A stretch of DNA of 64,000 bases, taken from contig NC_020813.1 in assembly GCF_000348725.1 (NCBI RefSeq), positions 1,464,248 through 1,528,247 on the forward strand, written 5' to 3'. The DNA is from Pseudobdellovibrio exovorus JSS (GTDB lineage: Bacteria; Bdellovibrionota; Bdellovibrionia; Bdellovibrionales; Bdellovibrionaceae). A program made the position numbers and the translations under genes. The notes under the pieces were generated by a model. The model had not been told where the DNA came from. It saw only the letters and a list, made by a program, of their open reading frames with translations, and did no database searches. Positions 35,328 through 44,229 of the stretch are shown one piece after another; the stretch's first letter is position 1, and the number at the start of each line of letters is the position of its first letter.

Positions 35328-36623
35328 ATGAATTTATGTATTATAGGCTGTGGCCGAATCGGACTGACAACTGCTCTTTGCTTCGCTAAACAAGGAGTTT
35401 CTGTAAAATGTCACGATACGGACTCTAACATCATTGATAGACTAAAAAGTGGGCAAAATACATTTTTTGAGCCTGAAATCACACCTCTACTTCAAGATCT
35501 AACTCATACTCAGAAAATCACTTTTGAGTTAGATCTTATAAAATGCTTAACTCAATACAATATTCTTATGGTCTGCGTCGGAACCCCAAATACTTTGAAC
35601 CGGTCTGCTGACCTCAGTAGTTTTGAAAAGCTCATCGCATCCATAAATAACCACTCATCCTCCCCAAAAACTATTATTATTCGTTCCACTGTTCCCCCCG
35701 GAACTCAAAGCCGCTTGACACAGAAGTATCCCAAACATCGGTTTATCTCCAGCCCCGAATTCTTACGAGAGGGCTCCGCTATCCATGACTGCCTGAATCC
35801 GGACCGGATTATTGTGGGCTCTAACGATCATGAAGATTTGAATTTATTCAAAGAGCTCTATACAGGCTTTAAATTACAATCTGAACAATTCCTTTTTATG
35901 GACCCGACATCGGCTGAGATGTCCAAATACGCATCTAATATTTTTTTAGCCGCCCGCGTGTCTCTAATGAATGAGTTTTCACGTATCTGTGCGAAAAACA
36001 GTGCTGATATTAAACAGGTTCAAAGATCTTTAGCCGCGGACCATCGTATTGGGGATAAATTCCTAAATGCAGGACTAGGTTACGGAGGTAGTTGCTTCCC
36101 TAAGGATTTAGAAGCATTTGTTCATTATGCTCGCGAACTGCATGAGGATACAGTTATAACCTCAGCTGTACACCACACAAATCAATTACAGATCCAAAAT
36201 TTTGCAGAAAAAATTGTTCAAAGTCTCTCCAGCTATAATAAGGCTCAACCGATCGCAATATGGGGACTGAGCTTTAAACCAAATACAGATGATTTGCGCG
36301 AAGCACCAGCATTAAAAGTTGCAGATATTCTTCTACAAAAAGGCCATAAATTAAAACTCTACGATCCAAAAGCAAATGGGAACCTCGTCAAACATTATCA
36401 ACACGATTCACAAGTTATTGTCTGTGCAACTGCAGAGGAGGCAGTAAAAGACTGTTCCGGCTTAGTAATTTGTACTGAATGGTCTGAATTCCTCAACGCT
36501 GATCTTCAACATATTAAGTCGCTAATGAAATATCCTATTATTTTTGATGGACGCAACATCTACTCTCCTGAAAAAATGAAGTCTTTAGGATTTAAATACT
36601 ACGCTGTTGGACGCCATTCATGA
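35328..36623 (+). CDS. ugd: UDP-glucose 6-dehydrogenase
   Basis: NAD-dependent enzyme with an N-terminal GCGRIGLTTAL Rossmann motif, the EFLREGSAIHDCLNPDRI stretch, catalytic cysteine in YGGSCFPKDLEAF, and the C-terminal FKPNTDDLREAPAL and YDPKA segments. It makes UDP-glucuronate from UDP-glucose. Length 431 is normal. The uxs-like gene overlaps its stop as ATGA, so UDP-GlcA is probably passed on to it. It is divergent from rmlB, with 121 bp between the starts. Confidence 0.94.
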   Translation: MNLCIIGCGRIGLTTALCFAKQGVSVKCHDTDSNIIDRLKSGQNTFFEPEITPLLQDLTHTQKITFELDLIKCLTQYNILMVCVGTPNTLNRSADLSSFEKLIASINNHSSSPKTIIIRSTVPPGTQSRLTQKYPKHRFISSPEFLREGSAIHDCLNPDRIIVGSNDHEDLNLFKELYTGFKLQSEQFLFMDPTSAEMSKYASNIFLAARVSLMNEFSRICAKNSADIKQVQRSLAADHRIGDKFLNAGLGYGGSCFPKDLEAFVHYARELHEDTVITSAVHHTNQLQIQNFAEKIVQSLSSYNKAQPIAIWGLSFKPNTDDLREAPALKVADILLQKGHKLKLYDPKANGNLVKHYQHDSQVIVCATAEEAVKDCSGLVICTEWSEFLNADLQHIKSLMKYPIIFDGRNIYSPEKMKSLGFKYYAVGRHS

Positions 36624-37573
36624 ATAGCATCTTGATCACGGGCTCTGCGGGATTTATTGGAACCCACTTGTCTGAACATTATCTAAAAGCCGGTTATCGT
36701 GTATATGGAGTGGATAATTATCTAACAGGTTCTATACAGAATACAGACTACCTACTACACAAATATCCTAAGAATTTTGTTTTTTCTGAACAGGATATCA
36801 GTGATAAGTGGACTTTAGATTCTGTGGGTATACAAAATCTAAAATACGTCTTCCATCTAGCGAGTCCCGCTTCCGTAAAGCTATATCAAAAATTCCCGAT
36901 TGAAACTATGCAAGCCAATTCCATAGGGCTTGAAAATTCGTTGCAATTTGCTGACCACTATCGTGCCCGCCTTGTTTTTTCTTCAACCAGTGAAATCTAC
37001 GGAAGTCCCTTATCTTCACCTCAAAAAGAAAGTGATTGGGGTCATGTTAATTCATTCGGGCCGCGTAGTTGTTACGACGAATCTAAGCGCTTTGGTGAAG
37101 CTTTAATTTTTTCTTATAACCAGAAGAATCAAACCTCACATGGGCTTGTCCGTATCTTCAATACTTATGGCGATCGGATGCATCCCAATGATGATCGTGT
37201 TATCAATAGCTTTTTACAACAAGCATTGAAAAATGAAGACATGACTATTTACGGAGATGGACAACAAACCCGCAGCTTTTGCTATATTGATGATTTAGTT
37301 GCTGGACTAGTACGGTATGCAGAATCTAACCTGAAACAGCCAATTAATTTAGGCAATGATCACGAAGTTCGTATTTTAGACTTAGCCAAACTTGTTTTAG
37401 AGGTTACAGGTTCAAAATCTAAAATCCGTTTTGAACCACTTCCTCAAGATGACCCTCTTCAGCGTCGGCCAGATTTGACTCTGGCCCGACAGCTTCTTGA
37501 ATACAATCCGAATATCACACTGATGGACGGATTGAAAAAAATGATGAGTGTTATTGATAGTACTCAGTTATGA
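36620..37573 (+). CDS. UDP-glucuronate decarboxylase (UDP-xylose synthase type)
   Basis: Extended SDR of 317 residues: ITGSAGFIGTHL, VDNYLTGS, FHLASPASVKLY, STSEIYGSP, and the diagnostic RSCYDESKRFGEALIF with the catalytic Tyr-x3-Lys, then RIFNTYGDRM and YGDGQQTRSFCYIDDLV. These match UXS enzymes that decarboxylate UDP-GlcA to UDP-xylose (or the 4-keto pentose). Strictly coupled to ugd. The glycan probably contains xylose or a related pentose; that is an inference from the pair. Confidence 0.85.
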   Translation: MNSILITGSAGFIGTHLSEHYLKAGYRVYGVDNYLTGSIQNTDYLLHKYPKNFVFSEQDISDKWTLDSVGIQNLKYVFHLASPASVKLYQKFPIETMQANSIGLENSLQFADHYRARLVFSSTSEIYGSPLSSPQKESDWGHVNSFGPRSCYDESKRFGEALIFSYNQKNQTSHGLVRIFNTYGDRMHPNDDRVINSFLQQALKNEDMTIYGDGQQTRSFCYIDDLVAGLVRYAESNLKQPINLGNDHEVRILDLAKLVLEVTGSKSKIRFEPLPQDDPLQRRPDLTLARQLLEYNPNITLMDGLKKMMSVIDSTQL

Positions 37574-37586
37574 CAACGGTCCTGTG

Positions 37587-38222
37587 TCACGTATGAGCAG
37601 CCCTCATAGGCTTCATCTTTTTGCTACTTTTATGAACGGAAGTTACTTTTCGGATACCAAATCCACTCCAAAAGAAACTCATACCGACCAAGAGTAAATC
37701 AATTCCGAATAACACTCCCAAAAGAACCAAACTCGTTTCAGGCATATTCATTAAGACGTAGGCTCCAAGAGCTGTTGTGATCATACCACCTAAAAATGAC
37801 CAACCCCACTCACTGTATCGTAAGGTCGCCGCATACGCCGCGCGAAATAATCCACTGACGATAAAAAAGAAAGCCAAAAATAATGTAAGCGTTGCAGCTC
37901 CTACGATCGGATTAAAAATCAGAAAAGCTCCCGTTACACCATAAAGAACAAATAACAATAAATGAACTCCTACGCCTACCCAGCGCCCAGCCGTAATAGC
38001 AAAGACAACTTGAAAGATAGAGGCTACCAACAACATCGCTCCAATAAAAACGATCGACATTAAAGTCGTTGCGACTGAAGCCACGAGTGCAAATATTCCC
38101 AGAACCATAAGAGCTATCCCCAAAGCCATGAGCCATCGTCCAGACCCCAGAGGAACTGAAACCGCATTAAACAGTCCATCTGATTTCACTGTTGTGACTT
38201 CTGTCGTAGATTCGCTTGCCAT
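37587..38222 (-). CDS. HdeD-family membrane protein
   Basis: 211 residues and six hydrophobic helices in pairs, with GRWLMALGIALMVLG early, WVGVGVHLLLFVLYG in the middle and FNPIVGAATLTLFLAFFFIVSG thereafter (motif spans only), a layout typical of HdeD (DUF308) acid-resistance/envelope proteins. Function in this organism is unknown. It lies convergent to the uxs-like gene with a 13-bp gap, and is the last gene of the left-to-right glycan region before the higBA module. Confidence 0.75.
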   Translation of the reverse strand: MASESTTEVTTVKSDGLFNAVSVPLGSGRWLMALGIALMVLGIFALVASVATTLMSIVFIGAMLLVASIFQVVFAITAGRWVGVGVHLLLFVLYGVTGAFLIFNPIVGAATLTLFLAFFFIVSGLFRAAYAATLRYSEWGWSFLGGMITTALGAYVLMNMPETSLVLLGVLFGIDLLLVGMSFFWSGFGIRKVTSVHKSSKKMKPMRAAHT

Positions 38223-38402
38223 AAAACCTCCTTAAGATGTGTCGTTAATACCCGTACGAATTCCTTTTCTTGGACACTCAGCGTCCTCAATTAAAACTCA
38301 TAACAAGTACATAACCTCAATCATCAGTACAGCAAGCTTAAGGCCATAAATACGGATCTTATTCCGAAATTAGGAATTTAAAAACTAAGTACACCTACTA
38401 CA

Positions 38403-38420
38403 GCAAAATTCTGATTTTGC
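38403..38420. repeat. Inverted repeat upstream of higBA (distal)
   Basis: GCAAAAT and ATTTTGC form a perfect 7-bp inverted repeat with a 4-nt spacer, 59 bp upstream of the probable higB start. It may be an operator for the antitoxin, by position. Confidence 0.4.
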
Positions 38421-38453
38421 ATCAATTTCACAGCATGAAGATTGTATTGAAAT

Positions 38454-38472
38454 GTACTCCTTTTTGGAGTAC
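38454..38472 (+). promoter_or_regulatory. Inverted repeat covering the higB ribosome site
   Basis: GTACTCC and GGAGTAC form a perfect 7-bp inverted repeat around TTTTT. The GGAG of the 3' arm lies nine bases before a GTG (38479), the probable start. As RNA it hides the ribosome site; as DNA it could be an antitoxin operator. Confidence 0.6.
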
Positions 38473-38478
38473 TATATA

Positions 38479-38754
38479 GTGGACAAGGTAGTTTTTGACA
38501 AAGTCCACAAAAACATAAAAAAACTTCCTTATTTCGTTATCGACAAATTGATAGCTTGGGCGAAATCAGTAGAGATGAAGGGGCTACGGGAAATACGAAA
38601 AATACCGGGTTATCATGACGAACCGCTATATGGGAAACGACAGCACCAAAGATCGATTAGACTCACAAAGTCCTATAGAGCCATCTATGTAGAGATCCAA
38701 AGTGGCCCTGTTAACTATATTATTTTAGAGGAGGTTCACAAACATGAGTACTAA
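38479..38754 (+). CDS. HigB/RelE-like mRNA interferase toxin
   Basis: Ninety-one residues from the GTG start. The RelE-fold pattern shows as VIDKLIAWAKSV, then GLREIRKIPGYHDEPLYGKRQHQRSIRLTKSYRAIY (span about 34-69), with the basic catalytic-type residues and EVHKHEY at the end. Such toxins cut mRNA at the ribosome. An ATG 27 bases upstream is open in frame but lies inside the inverted repeat, so the GTG is preferred. It overlaps the antitoxin gene by 11 bp, toxin first, as in higBA. Confidence 0.85.
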   Translation: MDKVVFDKVHKNIKKLPYFVIDKLIAWAKSVEMKGLREIRKIPGYHDEPLYGKRQHQRSIRLTKSYRAIYVEIQSGPVNYIILEEVHKHEY

Positions 38755-39064
38755 AAATATAACCCTTAGTAAAATGGAGAAAGAATTCTCACCATTAACA
38801 TTCGGTCGGCTCTTGAAGTCCCACCGCCTTGGCGAAGAAATGACACAAGTCGAATTGGCAAAAAAACTTAAAATCTCAAAGCAAGGACTTAATGACCTCG
38901 AGCATGGGCGAAAAATTCCATCCTTACGTCGTACTATTAAAATAGCCCGCCGAATTGGTTTACTAGAAGATCTTTTAATACAATTGGTACTTCAGGATCA
39001 GCTACGAAAAGAAAAACTTAACTTTACCGTAAATCTGAGTCGCCGCCTTCAAAAAGCATCGTAG
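38744..39064 (+). CDS. HigA-like HTH antitoxin
   Basis: XRE-family HTH of 106 residues: TFGRLLKSHRLGEEMTQVELA, then KLKISKQGLNDLEHGRKIPS (residues about 19-55). It should bind the toxin and repress the operon. The start overlaps the toxin stop; a GGAGG ribosome site (TTAGAGGAGG region) lies about ten bases before the ATG. No promoter of its own is visible. Confidence 0.87.
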   Translation: MSTKNITLSKMEKEFSPLTFGRLLKSHRLGEEMTQVELAKKLKISKQGLNDLEHGRKIPSLRRTIKIARRIGLLEDLLIQLVLQDQLRKEKLNFTVNLSRRLQKAS

Positions 39065-39106
39065 ATTTCTTCAACTTCTTCTCAATTACTAGAATCTTTA
39101 ATTAGT

Positions 39107-40015
39107 TTAAAGCTTCAACTTTCCTTTTAAGTATTGCAGCAGATCCTCGCGCAGATCCTCGCGCTCTAGAGCCAAATCCACATTAGCAATTAAAAAACCT
39201 AACTTATCACCAGCATCGTAACGACGAGAATCAAAACTATAGGCATTCAAACCACCCGCTTGTGCTAATAAATTCATGGCATCGCTCAATTGAATTTCTC
39301 CGTTTTTCCCCGCCTCAATCTTATCTAGATAATCAAAGATTTTTGCATCGAATACATAGCGACCCGGTAGTGCCCAGTGCGAAGGTGCTTTATCTGTGGC
39401 CGGTTTTTCAACCACACCCAAAACAGTTTTTCCTGAGGCCAGATTTTGCTTATCCGGTCCCACATCCACTATTCCATATTTATGGGAATCCTTTGGATCA
39501 ATGGGCAAAACCCAAACTGAACTTTTTTGCGTTGAAGAGTATTGATCACACAAAAAAGCCGTTACATTATGATCACGATTCTGGCTCAATGTAATCTCAT
39601 CACCAAGTAATACAGCAAAAGACTCATCTCCAACTACTGGCTTTGCACAGCGAACTGCATGTCCTAAGCCCAAAGCGGATTTTTGTCTTAACGAAATAAT
39701 ATTCACTGACGAGCGGATTTGGTGAATACTCTGAAGAATATCCTCTTTCCCATCTTTTACCAATTTATCTTCAAGCTCATAGGAAATATCAAAGAAATCC
39801 TCAATGGCTGTCTTTCCACGTCCTTGAATTAAAACAATATCTTCAATGCCCGCTTGAATAGCTTCCTCAATTACATAGAGAATTGTCGGCTTATCGACAA
39901 TAGGTAGCATCTCTTTTGGGATAGTTTTGGTAGCAGGAAAAAATCGTGTCCCTAAACCGGCCGCAGGAATAATTGCTTTTGTCACTTTCGTGTTTTTATT
40001 CATACTTGCAGTCAT
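39107..40015 (-). CDS. galU: UTP-glucose-1-phosphate uridylyltransferase
   Basis: IPAAGLGTRFFPATKTIPKEMLPI (the family start, residues 16-39) and PTILYVIEEA, LLGDEI and GVVEKPATDKAPS identify GalU, which makes UDP-glucose for galE, ugd and glycan synthesis. Length 302 is normal. Its ATG overlaps the pstB stop as TAATG, which places galU at the end of the manC-pstC-pstA-pstB block. A second Met four codons on is an alternative start. Confidence 0.95.
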   Translation of the reverse strand: MTASMNKNTKVTKAIIPAAGLGTRFFPATKTIPKEMLPIVDKPTILYVIEEAIQAGIEDIVLIQGRGKTAIEDFFDISYELEDKLVKDGKEDILQSIHQIRSSVNIISLRQKSALGLGHAVRCAKPVVGDESFAVLLGDEITLSQNRDHNVTAFLCDQYSSTQKSSVWVLPIDPKDSHKYGIVDVGPDKQNLASGKTVLGVVEKPATDKAPSHWALPGRYVFDAKIFDYLDKIEAGKNGEIQLSDAMNLLAQAGGLNAYSFDSRRYDAGDKLGFLIANVDLALEREDLREDLLQYLKGKLKL

Positions 40016-40809
40016 TATCCAAACCTTCCTGTAATATAATTTTCTGTACGAGACTCTTTCGGATTCGTGAAAACCTGTGAGCTTTCGCCAAACTCAACTA
40101 AATCTCCTAAATACATAAAAGCCGTGTAGTCAGCCGTACGTGCCGCCTGATGCAGATTATGAGTCACCATTAAGATAGTGACTGTTTTCTTAAGCTCCAT
40201 AACGAGCTCTTCAATGTGCGCCGTAGAGATAGGATCTAATGCTGAAGTCGGCTCATCTAAAAGCAATAAATCTGGCTCTGTGGCTAAAGCACGCGCAATA
40301 CATAGACGCTGCTGTTGTCCACCGGATAAGGCACTAGCAGATGTATTGAGACGATCAGAAACCTCGGCCCACAATCCTGCCTTTTGTAAAGAGTCTTCAA
40401 CTTTTTCATCTATATAGGATTTCTTTTTCACCCCACGCACACGCAGCCCATAGGCGATATTTTCATAAATACTTTTAGGAAACGGGTTTGGTTTTTGGAA
40501 AACCATTCCAATTTTCATTCGCACTTCAATCGGATCAATTTGTTTTCCTAAAATATTCACATTGTCAGGATAAAGTTGAATTTCGCCATTGTAATGGACT
40601 TCACCATACAAATCATGCATGCGATTAAAACAACGAAGTAATGTGGTTTTACCACAACCCGATGGTCCAATTAATGCTGTTACCTTATTTTGATATACAG
40701 GCAATGTAATGTGATTCAAAACTTTTTTATTACTGACGTAACCAAAATTCAAATCCAGCACTTCAGCTTTTTTGATAAGGCTATCTTGATTTATTTTACT
40801 ATCTACCAT
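40015..40809 (-). CDS. pstB: Phosphate ABC transporter ATPase PstB
   Basis: ABC ATPase of 264 residues: Walker [17 protein letters not shown], PstB-specific [21 protein letters not shown] (motif span), signature [15 protein letters not shown], Walker [14 protein letters not shown]. Drives high-affinity phosphate import with PstA and PstC at the inner membrane. It overlaps pstA by 7 bp and galU by 1. The periplasmic binding protein PstS and the regulator PhoU are not in the window. Confidence 0.97.
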   Translation of the reverse strand: MVDSKINQDSLIKKAEVLDLNFGYVSNKKVLNHITLPVYQNKVTALIGPSGCGKTTLLRCFNRMHDLYGEVHYNGEIQLYPDNVNILGKQIDPIEVRMKIGMVFQKPNPFPKSIYENIAYGLRVRGVKKKSYIDEKVEDSLQKAGLWAEVSDRLNTSASALSGGQQQRLCIARALATEPDLLLLDEPTSALDPISTAHIEELVMELKKTVTILMVTHNLHQAARTADYTAFMYLGDLVEFGESSQVFTNPKESRTENYITGRFG

Positions 40810-41735
40810 TTGTATTTCTTTCTAAATCTATAACGAATAAAAATCGCGGCTCCGTTCAATAATAATGTCATGGTTAACAAGACCAATCCCGCTGCCGCAG
40901 CATTCACATGAAACTCTTCCTGCGGACGCGAAACCCAATTGAACATCTGAATAGGCATCACTGTATAAGGATCATGTAACCACTGCCCACTCACAAACGG
41001 CGGCTCCGCACTGATTGGCGAGGTCGGCAAAAAAGCGATAAATGTTAAAGCACCAACTGTAATTAATGGAGCCGTTTCACCAATAGCCCGCGATAAGGCA
41101 ATCACCACGCCTGTTAAGATACCACCGGACGAATAGGGCAAAATATGGTTCCATACCGTTTGCCACTTAGTCGCCCCTAGAGAATACGAAGCTTCGCGAA
41201 TGTGCGAAGGCACCGTTCGAATGGCCTCCCTTGTTGTCACAATAATGATAGGTAAAATTAAAAGTCCTAACGTCATACCTGCTGTGATGATCGTCTGCCC
41301 TAACTTCATGTAATAGACAAAAAAGCCAAGCGCCATGAGCCCGTAAGTGATGGAAGGAATCCCCGCTAAATTCAAAATATTGATTTCAATAATTTTAGTC
41401 CAAAAATTCTTCTTCGAATATTCTTCTAAATAAACACCTGATGCGACTCCCAGCGGGATAGCCATCATCGCCGTAACAAGGACAACACAAAGACTTCCCA
41501 CCCATGCCGAATAGATCCCCGCTCGTTCGGGAAATCGGGAAGGAAACGAAAAGAAGAAGCTCTGGGTAATACGAGGCCATCCGCTTATAGCCATGTCCAC
41601 GATCAAACTAGTCAAAGTTACTAGTGCAAATAACAAAGTCATCAAACCGACAATCCAAAACAGAGCATCTTGTCGCTTCAAGCGAGCCACCTGCTGATTC
41701 ACATTAATTACGGAGACCTTATCAAGAGAACTCAT
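40803..41735 (-). CDS. pstA: Phosphate ABC transporter permease PstA
   Basis: Six membrane helices and the permease EAA-type loop ([22 protein letters not shown], motif region near 180-200), followed by [11 protein letters not shown], the PstA signature. The frame is open to 41801, but the ATG at 41733-41735 overlaps the pstC stop as ATGA and fits the family, giving 310 residues. The long version would overlap pstC by 70 bp. Confidence 0.94.
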   Translation of the reverse strand: MSSLDKVSVINVNQQVARLKRQDALFWIVGLMTLLFALVTLTSLIVDMAISGWPRITQSFFFSFPSRFPERAGIYSAWVGSLCVVLVTAMMAIPLGVASGVYLEEYSKKNFWTKIIEINILNLAGIPSITYGLMALGFFVYYMKLGQTIITAGMTLGLLILPIIIVTTREAIRTVPSHIREASYSLGATKWQTVWNHILPYSSGGILTGVVIALSRAIGETAPLITVGALTFIAFLPTSPISAEPPFVSGQWLHDPYTVMPIQMFNWVSRPQEEFHVNAAAAGLVLLTMTLLLNGAAIFIRYRFRKKYKW

Positions 41736-42670
41736 TTGTATTTTTTCTCCATATGCGAACGCACCTTTTGACCTATCATGTTGAATATCAAGGTAAAGCA
41801 AAGCAAGACCACACCTGCGACATAGATGGTTTTATATCCAATAGATCCATGGGGAAGATCTCCCTGACTCACTTGTACGATATAAGCAGTTAATGTCTGA
41901 GTTGACTCAAATGGATTCAAAGAAATCTTCGGTTGAAGTCCTGCTGCGATGGCAACCACCATGGTCTCACCTAAAGCTCGTGATATACCGAGAACATACG
42001 CTGAAGCGATACCAGAAAAAGCTGATGGCACGATCACCTTAAATGAAGTTTGCAGATTAGAAGCACCTAAAGCCAAGCTGCCTTCACGCAAGTAAACTGG
42101 AACTGCTCGCATAGCATCTTCAGACAAACTACTTACATAAGGGATAATCATGACTCCCATAACAAGCCCAGCACTCAGAGCATTAAAGCTCGATAAGCTC
42201 GGAAAAATCACTTGCAGCAACGGCGTCACAAACAAAAGGGCAAAGTAGCCGTAAACTACCGTGGGAACAGCGGCAAGAAGCTCCAATACGGGCTTTAAAA
42301 ATTCACGCACGCGCGAAGACGCATACTCGCTTAGGAATACAGCAGTGATAGTTCCTAAAGGAATTGCCACTGATAGCGCAATCAGTGTTGTCAGAAACGT
42401 TCCAGAAATTAAGTTTAAAATACCATACTGAGGATTTTCAAAAAGAGGCGTCCACTCTTTATCGAAAAAAAAGTTTTTCAACGAAACTTCTTGGAAAAAG
42501 GGCCATGCTTCTTTTAATAAAGTCCAGACAACGCCAAATGTAATCAGAACCGAACTTGTCGCACACAAAAATAGAATCGAACGGATTAAAAACTCTTTAG
42601 CATCGCGGATGCGACGACGGACACTCTGCGGACTTGAAAACTCAGACTTTAACGCCTTATTTACGGCCAT
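41732..42670 (-). CDS. pstC: Phosphate ABC transporter permease PstC
   Basis: Six membrane helices in 312 residues with the loop AVPVYLREGSLALGASNLQT and the SRALGETMVVAIAAG motif of PstC. Pairs with PstA to form the channel. It overlaps the manC stop by 14 bp, so it is cotranscribed with a GDP-mannose gene, an unusual arrangement. No pho-box repeat that I would defend is seen upstream. Confidence 0.95.
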   Translation of the reverse strand: MAVNKALKSEFSSPQSVRRRIRDAKEFLIRSILFLCATSSVLITFGVVWTLLKEAWPFFQEVSLKNFFFDKEWTPLFENPQYGILNLISGTFLTTLIALSVAIPLGTITAVFLSEYASSRVREFLKPVLELLAAVPTVVYGYFALLFVTPLLQVIFPSLSSFNALSAGLVMGVMIIPYVSSLSEDAMRAVPVYLREGSLALGASNLQTSFKVIVPSAFSGIASAYVLGISRALGETMVVAIAAGLQPKISLNPFESTQTLTAYIVQVSQGDLPHGSIGYKTIYVAGVVLLCFTLIFNMIGQKVRSHMEKKYK

Positions 42671-44057
42671 AGTCGTCCTGATAGCGCACGATATCGTCTT
42701 CGCCGAAATAGCTTCCTACCTGAACTTCTATAAACTCAACTAACGATTGACTGCGGTTCATAATTCGATGTTTAGCGCCTTGGGGAATAAAAATATGCTC
42801 ACCCGCTTTTAAGACGTGCTCCTCATCATTTAGAACTACAATAGCTTCGCCTTTAACAATAACCCAGTGTTCCGCACGTTTAGCATGAGATTGATAGGAT
42901 AATTTACGACCAGGCTCAACTTGGATTACTTTTGATTTATAGTGCTCTTCATCTCGCAATATTTCAAAACGTCCCCACGGACGATTTTCAAATACATGCT
43001 CAGTGGTTAGCTCTTCGTCGCTGATCTTAAGTGAGTCCACTAGATCTTTCACTTTTTGCGATTCACCTTTTTTACAAATCAAAGTGGCATCTGCCGTATC
43101 CACCACAATCAGATCATCACATCCGACAACAGTGTATTTTTTCTTTTGATGAGAAAATATTGAATTGGATTTAGATGCTATTTGCACCGGTTGCTTCTTC
43201 AAACTGTGCTCTGTAAATGGCATCGCTTCAGTGACTTCTGCTAAGGCGTCCCACGACCCCACATCACTCCAACCTATGTCACAAGGGACACAACGAAGCT
43301 CATCGGAGTCTAGCTTTTCGATAATCGCGTAGTCTAAAGAAATACTTTTTATCTTACTGTAAATCGCATCTAAATTGGAAAGATCTGAAGCCAATTGGTT
43401 AATGGATTCCCACAAAGTTGGTTCATTTTTTTTGAAGTGCTCAATCATGCGACTCACTTTAAAAATAAAAATGCCCGCATTCCAAAAGTAATGGCCATCT
43501 TGAATAAAGCTTTGAGCTTTCTCTAATGTTGGTTTCTCGTGGAATTTCATCACCTCAGTTGCTGTATGAGTATTTAATGCGCGATCTTTAACTTGGATAT
43601 AGCCAAAGCCTGTCTCTGGACTGCGCGGCTGAATTCCCAAAGTCACAACAAATCCATTTTGCGCTGAAGACACAGCAGCCTGTAATGCCCGAGAAAATTC
43701 AACTTGATTTAAAACAAGAGCATCTGAAGAAAAGACTCCAGCAACTTGATCGGCTCTACCTGTTAACTCTAAATACTTACAGGCCAACGCGACCGCCGCA
43801 GCGGTATTTTTACCCGTTGGCTCATAGAGTACTTTTTCGATTTTCAATTGATTCTGTAAGATATCTTTTTCAGTTAGATCTTTCAGCTTTTCAGACGTTA
43901 CCAACAAACCGGCACCATACTTCTGCAATCTTTCGATTGTTAGCGTTTGTAACGGCTTGTCTAATAACTCACAGAATTGTTTTGGATACTTCACTCGTGA
44001 TACTGGCCATAGACGTGTACCACTTCCACCACTTAAAATAACAGGTATAAATTGCAT
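42657..44057 (-). CDS. manC: Mannose-1-phosphate guanylyltransferase/mannose-6-P isomerase
   Basis: Two-domain type II enzyme (466 aa). The GMP domain starts FIPVILSGGSGTRLWPVSR (residues 3-21), followed by FVVTLGIQPRSPETGFGYI. The C-terminal cupin (about 350-460) holds HWVIVKGEAIVVL and GEHIFIPQGAKHRI, with metal-binding His and Glu. It makes GDP-mannose, a precursor of mannose-bearing glycans and mannosyl lipids. The gene heads the manC-pstCAB-galU run; 172 bp upstream hold no gene. Confidence 0.95.
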   Translation of the reverse strand: MQFIPVILSGGSGTRLWPVSRVKYPKQFCELLDKPLQTLTIERLQKYGAGLLVTSEKLKDLTEKDILQNQLKIEKVLYEPTGKNTAAAVALACKYLELTGRADQVAGVFSSDALVLNQVEFSRALQAAVSSAQNGFVVTLGIQPRSPETGFGYIQVKDRALNTHTATEVMKFHEKPTLEKAQSFIQDGHYFWNAGIFIFKVSRMIEHFKKNEPTLWESINQLASDLSNLDAIYSKIKSISLDYAIIEKLDSDELRCVPCDIGWSDVGSWDALAEVTEAMPFTEHSLKKQPVQIASKSNSIFSHQKKKYTVVGCDDLIVVDTADATLICKKGESQKVKDLVDSLKISDEELTTEHVFENRPWGRFEILRDEEHYKSKVIQVEPGRKLSYQSHAKRAEHWVIVKGEAIVVLNDEEHVLKAGEHIFIPQGAKHRIMNRSQSLVEFIEVQVGSYFGEDDIVRYQDDYGRK

Positions 44058-44229
44058 GCCCTATACTGCCTTTTTTTACCTAGACCAGCAAGGCCTTTAC
44101 ATTCTTATCTGCTGATATTTTAAACATATTTTGTCAGGATATTTTTAAGATTTACGCCGTTACCAATCACCCCCTTTTCCCATTATGAAACAGGTTCAAA
44201 TTAAAGGCTGTTTTGACCGATAAGCGGTT

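Noticed and set aside
41736-41801. Longer start of pstA
   Set aside because: It would overlap pstC by 70 bp; the ATGA overlap at 41732-41735 is a better start.
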